A stretch of DNA of 64,000 nt, taken from positions 124,001 to 188,000 of the forward strand of contig NZ_LMNS01000039.1 in the NCBI RefSeq assembly GCF_001423405.1, given 5' to 3'. Below the pieces are notes generated by a model. That model did not search any database and had not been told where the DNA came from. It saw only the letters and a program-made list of their open reading frames with translations. Shown piece by piece: positions 1-7,368 of the stretch. The stretch comes from Methylobacterium sp. Leaf123 (GTDB lineage: Bacteria > Pseudomonadota > Alphaproteobacteria > Rhizobiales > Beijerinckiaceae). The number at the start of each line of letters is the position of its first letter. Position 1 is the stretch's first letter. Position numbers and translations under genes: made by a program.

Positions 1-2
1 TC

Positions 3-2252
3 GCGGTGCTTCAGGGCCTCGGGCTCTCGACGGCGCAGCTTCTCGGCCTCGTGGCCGTGCTGAACCTGATCGCCGGCGCGGTGATCCTTGTGACCCTGCC
101 GACGAACCCCCTGCGCGACGCCCTCTCGATCCTGTTCCGCGCCTTCTACCGTCTGGAGGTGAAGGGCCTGGAGAACGTGGAGAAGGCGGGCCCGAACGCC
201 ATCGTCGCCCTCAACCACGTCTCCTTCCTCGACGCGCCTCTGGCGCTCTCGCTCCTCGACAAGGAACCCGTCTTCGCCATCGACCACGGCATCGCCCAGC
301 GCTGGTGGGTGAAGCCGTTCCTCAAGGTGACGAAGGCGATGCCGCTCGATCCGACCCGGCCGCTCGCCACCCGCACGCTCATCAACGCGGTCAAAAGCGG
401 CGAGACGCTGATCATCTTCCCCGAGGGCCGGCTCACCGTCACCGGCAGCCTGATGAAGGTCTATGACGGGGCGGGCCTCATCGCCGACAAGTCCGGCGCC
501 ATGGTCGTGCCGGTGAAGATCGACGGGCCGGAGCGCACCATCTTCTCGCGCCTCAAGCGCGATCAGATCCGCCGGGCATGGTGGCCGAAGGTGACGGTGA
601 CGATCATGCCGCCGGTCCGCCTCTACGTCGATCCGGAACTCAAGGGCAAGAACCGCCGACGGGCCGCGGGCGCGGCGCTCTACGACATCATGTCGGACCT
701 CGTCTTCGAGACCGCCGACATCGAGCGCGGCGTCTTCTCCGCGCTCATCGAGGCCGGCCAGCTTCACGGCTGGCGGCGCACGGCGCTCGAAGACCCGGTG
801 ACGGGCAAGATGAGCTATGCGCGCCTCGTGATGGGCGCCAACATCCTGGGCCGGAAGCTTCAGGCGCTGCTGCCCGACGCGAAAAAACCGGTCGGGCTGA
901 TGCTGCCCAACGCCAACGGCGCGGCGGTGACGTTCTTCGCGCTGGCCAGCTCCGGCCGCGTCCCGGCGATGATCAACTTCTCCGCCGGCCCCACCGCGGT
1001 GCTCTCGGCTTGCCGGGCGGCGCAGGTCGATACCATCCTGACCTCCCGCGCCTTCATCGAGAAGGGGCGCCTCGGCACCCTGATCGAGGGCATTGAGGGG
1101 ACGATCCGCCTGATCTATCTCGAGGACGTGCGGGCGGGCGTCACCACGGGCGACAAGATCCGCGGGTTCCTGAGCCCCCGCCGTCCGCTCGTGGCGCGCA
1201 AGGGCAGCGATCCGGCGGCGATCCTGTTCACGTCGGGCAGCGAGGGCACGCCGAAGGGCGTGATGCTCGCCAACCGCGCCATGCTCGCCAACACCGCGCA
1301 GGTGGCCGCCCGCATCGATTTCGGGCCGCGCGACAAGGTGTTCAACGTGCTGCCGGTGTTCCACGCCTTCGGGCTGACGGCCGGTCTGGTGCTGCCGCTG
1401 ATCTCGGGCGTGCCGGTCTACCTCTACCCCTCGCCGCTGCACTACCGGATCGTGCCCGAACTCATCTACGGCACAAACGCCACGGTCCTGTTCGGCACCG
1501 ACACCTTCCTCACCGGCTATGCCCGGATGGCGCATTCCTACGACCTGCGGAGCTTGCGCTACGTCGTGGCCGGCGCCGAGCCGGTGAAGCAGGCGACCCG
1601 CAAGACCTGGGCGGAGAAGTTCGGCCTGCGCATCCTCGAGGGCTACGGCGTCACCGAGTGCGGACCCGTGCTCGCGCTCAACACGCCGATGTTCAACCGC
1701 TTCGGCACCGTCGGCCAATTGCTGCCGGGGATCGAAGCGCGCCTCGAACCGGTGCCCGGCATCGAGGAGGGCGGGCGCCTCGCCGTGCGCGGCCCCAACA
1801 TCATGCTCGGCTACCTGCGGGCGGAGAATCCCGGCGTGCTCGAGCCGCCCGCGGACGGCTGGTACGACACCGGCGACATCGTCGCCTTTGACGCCGACGG
1901 CTTCGTCACCATCAAGGGCCGGGCCAAGCGCTTCGCCAAGATCGCGGGCGAGATGGTGTCGCTGGCCAGCGTCGAGGCGCTCGCCGCCGAACTCTGGCCC
2001 GACGCCCCGAGCGCGGTCGCCGCCGTGCCCGACGCCCGCAAGGGCGAGCGCCTGATCCTGTTCACGGAGGCCAAGGGCGCGACGCGGGCGGCCTACCAGA
2101 CCCACGCCAAGAGCCGGGGCGCGGCCGACGTCGCGATCCCCGCCGAGGTGGTCGTCGTGGAGGGTCTTCCGATGCTCGGCACCGGCAAGGTCGATCAGGT
2201 GAGCGTGACGAAGCTCGCGCGTGAACGGGCGGCGACGGCGGAAGCCGCGTGA
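3..2252 (+). CDS. Acyl-[ACP]-phospholipid acyltransferase/ligase, 3' part (5' end outside window)
   Basis: The frame is open to the left edge, so this is the C-terminal part of a larger protein; a GTG at position 6 is not a convincing start. It begins with a hydrophobic helix like the last membrane segment of an LplT/MFS-type transporter. A PlsC-type acyltransferase domain follows, with an NHVSFLD motif (NHx4D) near residue 70 and FPEGR near residue 140. An AMP-forming ligase domain comes next, with the phosphate loop FTSGSEGTPKG near residue 410 and GYGVTECGP near residue 545. The order MFS-PlsC-AMP ligase is the three-domain Aas-like architecture that re-acylates lysophospholipid with ACP-activated fatty acid at the inner membrane. 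The exact substrate is inferred. Confidence 0.88.
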   Translation, partial: AVLQGLGLSTAQLLGLVAVLNLIAGAVILVTLPTNPLRDALSILFRAFYRLEVKGLENVEKAGPNAIVALNHVSFLDAPLALSLLDKEPVFAIDHGIAQRWWVKPFLKVTKAMPLDPTRPLATRTLINAVKSGETLIIFPEGRLTVTGSLMKVYDGAGLIADKSGAMVVPVKIDGPERTIFSRLKRDQIRRAWWPKVTVTIMPPVRLYVDPELKGKNRRRAAGAALYDIMSDLVFETADIERGVFSALIEAGQLHGWRRTALEDPVTGKMSYARLVMGANILGRKLQALLPDAKKPVGLMLPNANGAAVTFFALASSGRVPAMINFSAGPTAVLSACRAAQVDTILTSRAFIEKGRLGTLIEGIEGTIRLIYLEDVRAGVTTGDKIRGFLSPRRPLVARKGSDPAAILFTSGSEGTPKGVMLANRAMLANTAQVAARIDFGPRDKVFNVLPVFHAFGLTAGLVLPLISGVPVYLYPSPLHYRIVPELIYGTNATVLFGTDTFLTGYARMAHSYDLRSLRYVVAGAEPVKQATRKTWAEKFGLRILEGYGVTECGPVLALNTPMFNRFGTVGQLLPGIEARLEPVPGIEEGGRLAVRGPNIMLGYLRAENPGVLEPPADGWYDTGDIVAFDADGFVTIKGRAKRFAKIAGEMVSLASVEALAAELWPDAPSAVAAVPDARKGERLILFTEAKGATRAAYQTHAKSRGAADVAIPAEVVVVEGLPMLGTGKVDQVSVTKLARERAATAEAA

Positions 2253-2256
2253 GGAT

Positions 2257-2289
2257 CGGGATGGGACAGGTCATCCCATCCCGCTCTTT
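2257..2289 (+). terminator. Rho-independent terminator-like hairpin
   Basis: A perfect 10-bp stem (2257-2266 with 2274-2283, arm CGGGATGGGA) and a 7-nt loop are followed by CTCTTT. It starts 5 bases after the stop codon of the acyltransferase/ligase gene, so it is a natural terminator for that transcript. Confidence 0.7.
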
Positions 2290-2291
2290 AT

Positions 2292-2392
2292 CCTGAGGGT
2301 GCCGGCGCGCAGTGTCGGCCTCGAAGGGTTCTCCAGATCCCGTGCGATCTCTGGAGGATCCTTCGAGGCTTCGCTTCGCTCCACGCCTCAGG
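2292..2392. repeat. Intergenic imperfect inverted repeat
   Basis: A roughly 100-bp dyad has outer arms CCTGAGG (2292-2298) and CCTCAGG (2386-2392). Long imperfect inner arms at 2319-2338 and 2347-2368 share CCTCGAAGG/CCTTCGAGG and CTCCAGAT/ATCTCTGGAG. It resembles a dispersed intergenic palindromic element, but no second full copy is seen in this window. Confidence 0.5.
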
Positions 2393-2449
2393 ATGAGGGT
2401 GGGGACGGGAAAACGGCTGCTGCTCAAGCTTCGCTCAGTGAATCCTTAG

Positions 2450-2674
2450 TCAGATCGGCAATCCATCCTTGCCGTAGAGGAAATTCTGGCTGCGGGCGGC
2501 GTCCGATCCCGGAAGCCTCTTTGAGGCGGCCAATTGCCGAACATTGTTCAGCACAGCATGCCGTTCTCGGCGCTCTGACGCCCGCTCGACCGGTTGGAGG
2601 CGTGCGACGGGCCGCCCATCCTGCGTGAGGATGATCGTTTCGCCCTCCTCGGCATTCGCCACGGACACACGCAT
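2450..2674 (-). CDS. Phd/YefM-type antitoxin, N-terminally shortened, orphan
   Basis: The predicted 74-residue product carries the Phd core GETIILTQDGRPVARLQPV and ends FLYGKDGLPI, as in many VapB/Phd antitoxins. Normal Phd proteins have about ten more residues (an AKxxLSxLL-type helix) between the first strand and the GE turn; here MRVSVANAEEGE runs directly into the core, so that helix is missing. No PIN/VapC or Doc toxin lies next to it. It is either a decayed orphan antitoxin or a very short variant. An in-frame ATG six codons upstream (2692) is possible but gives no extra homology. Confidence 0.5.
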   Translation of the reverse strand: MRVSVANAEEGETIILTQDGRPVARLQPVERASERRERHAVLNNVRQLAASKRLPGSDAARSQNFLYGKDGLPI

Positions 2675-2780
2675 CGGCTCCTCCTGCCGCAACGCTCCGA
2701 TCTCAACCTCGCGGACGTCGAACTTAAACCATTCTTGGCCCTATCCTCCGCCCGCCTCACCACCCGCTGGTCCGTTGCCG

Positions 2781-3467
2781 ATGCCCCTCTCTCGCCGCCG
2801 CTTCCTCGCCTCCTCGCTCGGCCTTGCGATCGCCGGCCCTGCCGCCGCGCAGAGCTATGGCCAGACCTTCAAGGTCGAGAACGACGAGGGCCGGCCGGTG
2901 GCCAATATGCGGCTGCCCGGCGAGATCACCGGGCAGATCCAGGAATTGCGCGGCGTCACCTATGTCGGCCCCCGCGAGGCCGAGGTGACCCTCTACGAGT
3001 TCTTCGACTACAACTGCCCGTGGTGCCGAAAGGCCGCCGCCGACGTCACCGCGCTCGCCGCCAGCGACCCGGCCCTCCGCATCGGCCTCGTCCACAACCC
3101 GATCCTCTCGCCGATGTCGGCCCAGGCGGCGAAGGTCTCGCTCGCGGTCCAGCGCAAGCTCGGCTCGGCGGCGGCCTTCGCCTTCTACGGCCAGCTTCTC
3201 GCCACCAAGGGCCAGATCGACGGGCTCAAGGCGCTCGACATCGGCGCGAAGACCGGCGTGCCGCGGGCCGAACTCGAACAGATCGCCGACAGCGACGAGG
3301 TGCGCGAGGCAATGCGCGCGCACATGAACATCGCGGCCAATCTCGGCCTCACCGCGACGCCCTCCTACGTCCTCGGCAATACCGGCGTGCTCGGCCATCC
3401 CGGCGTGAAGTCGCTGGCGAAGATGATCGGGGCGATGCGGCGCTGCGATCAGATCGCCTGCGGGTAG
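2781..3467 (+). CDS. Exported DsbA-family thiol-disulfide oxidoreductase
   Basis: The start at 2781 gives 228 residues beginning with a short signal sequence containing SRRRFLASS, twin-arginine-like, and cleavage probably after PAAAQS. The thioredoxin-fold active site CPWC lies at residues 79-82 in FFDYNCPWCRK. A cis-proline loop (TATPSYVLGN) lies near the C terminus. The family makes or isomerises disulfides in periplasmic proteins; this one is closest to the Com1/DsbA-like class in length and layout. It converges with mbfA, with only 4 bases between the stops. Specific substrates cannot be read from the sequence. Confidence 0.85.
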   Translation: MPLSRRRFLASSLGLAIAGPAAAQSYGQTFKVENDEGRPVANMRLPGEITGQIQELRGVTYVGPREAEVTLYEFFDYNCPWCRKAAADVTALAASDPALRIGLVHNPILSPMSAQAAKVSLAVQRKLGSAAAFAFYGQLLATKGQIDGLKALDIGAKTGVPRAELEQIADSDEVREAMRAHMNIAANLGLTATPSYVLGNTGVLGHPGVKSLAKMIGAMRRCDQIACG

Positions 3468-3471
3468 CGAT

Positions 3472-4464
3472 TTAAGCGCCGCCGATGAGGATGCCCGTCG
3501 CCAGCACGAGGGCGCCGCCGAGCACGATCTGGAAGGCGGCCCGCAGGAAGGGCGTCTCCATGTAGCGGTTCTGGATCCAGACGATGGCCCAGAGTTCGAC
3601 GAAGACCACGGCGAAGGCGATGCCGGTTGCCAGCCAGAAATTCGAGATCAGGTAGGGCAGCGCGTGGCCGAGGCCGCCGAGCGCGGTCATCAGGCCGGAG
3701 GCGAGGCCGCGTTTCAGCGGAGAGCCGCGCCCGGAAATCTTGCCGTCGTCATGCGCGGCCTCGGTGAACCCCATCGAGATGCCCGCGCCGATCGAGGCCG
3801 AGAGGCCGACGAGGAAGGTCGTCCACGGGTTCTGCGTGGCAAAGGCGGTGGCGAAGATCGGGGCGAGGGTCGAGACCGAGCCGTCCATGAGTCCGGCCAG
3901 CCCCGGCTGGACCCAGGTCAGGATGAACTGGCGATGCGCGACCGCATCCTCCGCGTCGCGGCCGGCTCCGTCGAGATGCTGCTCGCTCAGCGCCTCGGCC
4001 GTCCGCTCGTGCGCGCTCTCCGCCGCGGCGAGGTCGCCGAGCAGGCGGCGCGTGTCGGCGTCGGTCGAGCGCCGGGCGGCGGCGAGGTAGAAGTCGCGCG
4101 CCTGCCGCTCCATCGCGGCGGCCTCCTCCCGGACGCGGTCGAGCCCGAGATGGTGCATCAGCCAGACCGGCTTGCGGCTGTAATAGCCGGCGATGTGCTC
4201 GCGCCGGATCGGGATGATGAAGTCGCCGAACCGCTGCTTGTAGCAGTCGATCAGGCGGCGGCGGTGCGCGTCCTCGGCCTCCGCCATCGCGTCGAACAGG
4301 GCGGCCGAATGGGGGTAATCGCCGCGCAGGCGCCCGGCATAGGCGCGGTAGATCTGGCCGTCCTCTTCCTCGGACCCGATCGCGAGCGCCAGGATCTCCT
4401 GCTCGCTGAGATCGTCGAACCGTTTCCGGCCGCCGAGCGTCAGCATCGAGAGACGGCTCATCAT
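3472..4464 (-). CDS. mbfA: Membrane-bound ferritin-like iron exporter MbfA (ferritin + VIT1 domains)
   Basis: The 330-residue protein has an N-terminal ferritin-like/rubrerythrin domain (about residues 15-160) with di-iron-type acidic and His positions in EEEDGQIYRAY, AEAEDAHRRRL, ERQARDFYLAAA and AAAESAHERT. A C-terminal VIT1/CCC1-type membrane domain has about five hydrophobic helices, including the conserved GLMDGSVSTLAPIF start. This fusion is typical of MbfA of Rhizobiales, an inner-membrane Fe/Mn exporter that protects against iron and peroxide stress and is controlled by Irr in relatives. No Irr box was seen directly upstream; it may be co-transcribed with the preceding gene, 48 bp away. 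Confidence 0.9.
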   Translation of the reverse strand: MMSRLSMLTLGGRKRFDDLSEQEILALAIGSEEEDGQIYRAYAGRLRGDYPHSAALFDAMAEAEDAHRRRLIDCYKQRFGDFIIPIRREHIAGYYSRKPVWLMHHLGLDRVREEAAAMERQARDFYLAAARRSTDADTRRLLGDLAAAESAHERTAEALSEQHLDGAGRDAEDAVAHRQFILTWVQPGLAGLMDGSVSTLAPIFATAFATQNPWTTFLVGLSASIGAGISMGFTEAAHDDGKISGRGSPLKRGLASGLMTALGGLGHALPYLISNFWLATGIAFAVVFVELWAIVWIQNRYMETPFLRAAFQIVLGGALVLATGILIGGA

Positions 4465-4512
4465 GGCTCTGTCGACTCCGGGGACGGTGCGGTGGAGAGG
4501 GCGTGGAGGGCC

Positions 4513-5619
4513 TTACCCCTCCTGCTCCTGCAGCAGCCGGTACTCGCGCCCGTGCCGGCAATAGCCCTCGACGATGTGGCTCATCATCGCGCGCTTCGTC
4601 GGGTCGAGGGTGCCGAGGATGCGGGCCGGGCGCCCGCCCCAGAGATGGCCGCCCTCCAGCAACTGGCCGGGATCGGTGGTCGAGCCGCCGGCCAGCATCA
4701 CGTCGTCGGCCACCACGGTGCCGGGCGCCAGCACCGAGCCGATGCCGATGAGGCTGCGGGCGCCGATCCGGCAATCGGCCATGCGCACGTTGTGGCCGAT
4801 CGTGGTGTCGCGCCCGATCACCACGCCCTCGCCGCGGCTGCGGATCACGGTGTTGTCCTGGATGTTGGTGTCGGCGCCGACCACGATCGGCCCGACCTCG
4901 GCGGCGAGTTCGCAGGAGAACAGCACCGTCGATCCGGCCCCGAGGGCGATGCGGCCGGAGAGCCGCGCGGTGCGGGCCACGAACACGCTGGCCTCGGTTT
5001 CCGGCGGTTCGGGTTGCGCGGGCGGGCCTGACGCCTCGCCCGACGCCTCCCGCAGGCGCTCGGCCCGCTCGGCCAGTTCCTCCGGCGTCACCGGGCGCAG
5101 GCGCTTGGCCGGGTTGCCGCCATAGGCAAAGCCGCTCTCGAGCTTGGAGCGGGGGAAGATGGTGGCGCCCGCCTCGATCAGCACGCTGTCGCCGACAATC
5201 GCCCCGTCGAGGATGATCGCGTCGTCCTCGATCACCACGTCCGAGCCGACGGTGCAGGCATGCACTACGGCGTTGCGGCCGACCGTGACCCGGTCGCCGA
5301 TCTGCGTCGGCAGCGATTCGGTGGCGATGTGGACGGTGGAGCGGGCGCCGAGCCAGAAGCGCTCGCCCGCGGTGATCGGCTGGCCGTCGCTGCGGATCAC
5401 GCTGTCGTCGCCGAGCCAGGCCTGGGGGCCGAGGATGGCGGCGCCGATCACGGTGCTGGCGCGACCGCACCAGACGGGGCGGCTGGCGAAGACGGGCAGG
5501 ATGCCGTCGTAGGGCAGGATCAGTTCGGGCGTCACGTCGCGGCTCGCTGTTCGTCGAAACGGCGCCGGTGGCGCGGTCCTCTTGTTGAGCCATATAGGCT
5601 CACGGGCAAAGGGGGTCAC
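4513..5619 (-). CDS. Tandem left-handed beta-helix protein of the gamma-carbonic anhydrase type
   Basis: The 368-residue protein consists of two hexapeptide-repeat (LbH) modules, about residues 35-175 and 210-335, joined by a Pro/Glu-rich linker. Each resembles a gamma-carbonic anhydrase. Module 1 keeps the first and third zinc histidine positions (H97, H120) but has R115 at the second; module 2 keeps only the second (H276), with R260 and A281 at the others. Module 2 also keeps NIQDN, which module 1 has lost. It may be a carbonic anhydrase with shared sites or a scaffold/transferase-like protein. The start at 5619 is the longest possible; mbfA follows 48 bp downstream. Confidence 0.75.
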   Translation of the reverse strand: MTPFAREPIWLNKRTAPPAPFRRTASRDVTPELILPYDGILPVFASRPVWCGRASTVIGAAILGPQAWLGDDSVIRSDGQPITAGERFWLGARSTVHIATESLPTQIGDRVTVGRNAVVHACTVGSDVVIEDDAIILDGAIVGDSVLIEAGATIFPRSKLESGFAYGGNPAKRLRPVTPEELAERAERLREASGEASGPPAQPEPPETEASVFVARTARLSGRIALGAGSTVLFSCELAAEVGPIVVGADTNIQDNTVIRSRGEGVVIGRDTTIGHNVRMADCRIGARSLIGIGSVLAPGTVVADDVMLAGGSTTDPGQLLEGGHLWGGRPARILGTLDPTKRAMMSHIVEGYCRHGREYRLLQEQEG

Positions 5620-5684
5620 GGCCCGGCGCGAAAACGCTCGGGCCGATCCTTTTGCGCCGCGTACGCCTTGCCGAAGAGTGGGTC

Positions 5685-6137
5685 ATGACGGTCAGCATCC
5701 AGTCCGAGCCCTTCGACACCGCCGCCGAGATCGCCCGGATCGAGGCGGAACTGGCCGGCCGGGCCGGGGCGGTGGTGACCTTCTCCGGCCTCTGCCGCGA
5801 CGAGGCGGGCCGGCTGGCCGCTTTGGAGCTGGAGCATTATCCCGGCATGGCCGAGGCCGAGATCGCCCGTGTGGTCGAGGAGGCGCGCGCCCGCTGGCCG
5901 GTCCAGGCGCTGCGGGTGATCCACCGCCACGGGCTGGTGCGGCCGGGCGAGGGCATCGTCCTCGTCGTCAGCGCCTCGCCCCACCGCAAGGCCGCCTTCG
6001 CCGCCGCCGACTTCCTGATGGATTACCTCAAGACCCGCGCCCCGTTCTGGAAGCGCGAACACCTCGCCGACGGCACCACCGGCGGCTGGGTCGCGGCGAC
6101 GGAGGCCGACGCCGCCGCCGCCCAAGCCTGGGCCTGA
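5685..6137 (+). CDS. moaE: Molybdopterin synthase catalytic subunit MoaE
   Basis: The 150-residue product matches the usual MoaE length. It has the conserved VTFSGLCRDE segment near residue 32, HRKAAF at 100-105 and KTRAPFWKRE at 116-125. The lysines at 116 and 123 correspond to the catalytic pair of the family. With MoaD it inserts two sulfurs into precursor Z to form molybdopterin in the cytoplasm. No moaD lies beside it, so the small subunit must be encoded elsewhere. It is divergent from the LbH gene, with 65 bp between the starts. Confidence 0.92.
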   Translation: MTVSIQSEPFDTAAEIARIEAELAGRAGAVVTFSGLCRDEAGRLAALELEHYPGMAEAEIARVVEEARARWPVQALRVIHRHGLVRPGEGIVLVVSASPHRKAAFAAADFLMDYLKTRAPFWKREHLADGTTGGWVAATEADAAAAQAWA

Positions 6138-6201
6138 CAGATCATCGATTGTCCCGGGGCCCCTGCGGCCCCGCCCGAACCGCGAACGGATCCCCCGAAC
6201 C

Positions 6202-7344
6202 ATGACGGCTCCCCCTTTCAGCCCGCCGGCCAACCCGCCCGGCGCGCGGCGCCTCGCGGCCGCGGGCATCGCGGTCGTGGCCTTCGCCGCCGCCCTCTGG
6301 CTCGCCTGGACCGCGGCGGCGACGCTGCTGCTGATCTTTTCCGGCATCCTGTTCGCCGTCTTCCTCGACGGGGTGACACGGGGCCTCGGCTACGTGCTGC
6401 CGATCGGGCGCGGGTGGCGCCTTGCCCTCGCCTGCCTCGTGCTCGCCGCGCTCGCGCTGGGGCTCTCGGCCTTCGGCGGCGCCACCGTGGCGAGTCAGGC
6501 GCGCGAACTCGGCACGACGGTGCGCCAGCAATCGGAGACGGTGCGCGACTGGCTGAAGGAGCGCGGCATCGAGATCGACCTGTCGCAGGGGGCTCCGGCG
6601 GATGCCGGTCAGGGCGCAGAGAGCCAGGGCAAGGACAAGAACGAGAAGGAGGGCGGCCTCGCCGGCCTCGCCTCGGGCGCCCTCAAGAGTCCCGGTTCGC
6701 TCCTGTCGGATGCCGGCAGCGTGCTCGGGCCGGCGGCGACCGTGGTGATCGCGCTGTTCAACGCGCTCGGCAACGTCCTCGTGATCGTCTTCCTCGGCGT
6801 CGCCATCGCTGCCGATCCGGGCAGCTACCGCGACGGCGCCCTGCGGCTCGTGCCCTCGCGCCACCGCGAGAAGGGGGCGCGCGTCCTCGACGGGTCGGGC
6901 GAGACCCTGCGGCACTGGCTGTTCGGGCAGCTCGTGACCATGGCGGCGATCTTCGTGCTGACCTGGGCGGGCTTGAGTTTCCTCGGGATCGGCGGCGCTC
7001 TGATCCTCGGGCTCCAGGCGGGCCTGCTCGCCTTCGTGCCGACCATCGGGCCGTTGATCGCGGGTCTGGTGATCGTGCTGAGCAGCCTCGCTTCGGGGCT
7101 GAACGGTCTGCTCGGGGCGCTCGGCGTCTATCTCGCGGTGCAGACGGCGGAGAGCTACGGACTCACCCCGTTCATCCAGCGCCGCGCCCTCGACCTGCCG
7201 GCGGCGACGATCTTCGCCGGCCAGCTCCTGCTCGGCGTGCTGTTCGGCCTATGGGGCGTGGCGCTCGCGCTGCCGCTGGTGGCCGTGATCAAGGTGCTGC
7301 TGGAAGAACTCTATATCGAGGACGGGGCCGAAGCGGAGGCCTGA
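6202..7344 (+). CDS. AI-2E family transporter (PerM/YdiK type)
   Basis: The 380-residue membrane protein has two N-terminal helices, a soluble charged insert near residues 100-170 (Gln/Lys/Glu rich), then a block of hydrophobic helices. The family signature runs through ALILGLQAGLLAFVPTIGPLI and the final GVLFGLWGVALALPLVAVIKV segment. The family includes the proposed AI-2 exporter TqsA but most members are of unknown substrate, so only the family is assigned. It starts 64 bp after moaE on the same strand and ends 24 bp before the convergent mqo. Confidence 0.85.
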   Translation: MTAPPFSPPANPPGARRLAAAGIAVVAFAAALWLAWTAAATLLLIFSGILFAVFLDGVTRGLGYVLPIGRGWRLALACLVLAALALGLSAFGGATVASQARELGTTVRQQSETVRDWLKERGIEIDLSQGAPADAGQGAESQGKDKNEKEGGLAGLASGALKSPGSLLSDAGSVLGPAATVVIALFNALGNVLVIVFLGVAIAADPGSYRDGALRLVPSRHREKGARVLDGSGETLRHWLFGQLVTMAAIFVLTWAGLSFLGIGGALILGLQAGLLAFVPTIGPLIAGLVIVLSSLASGLNGLLGALGVYLAVQTAESYGLTPFIQRRALDLPAATIFAGQLLLGVLFGLWGVALALPLVAVIKVLLEELYIEDGAEAEA

Positions 7345-7368
7345 TGCTCCGCTCCGGCCCCGGTCACC

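Noticed and set aside
4465..4512. Irr box directly upstream of mbfA
   Set aside because: The 48 bases before mbfA contain no AGTTTnGAA-like half site; any iron control would act from further upstream.
3749..5593. A 614-codon minus-strand frame across mbfA and the LbH gene
   Set aside because: Arg/Pro-rich composition without homology; it is out of frame with two well-supported genes.
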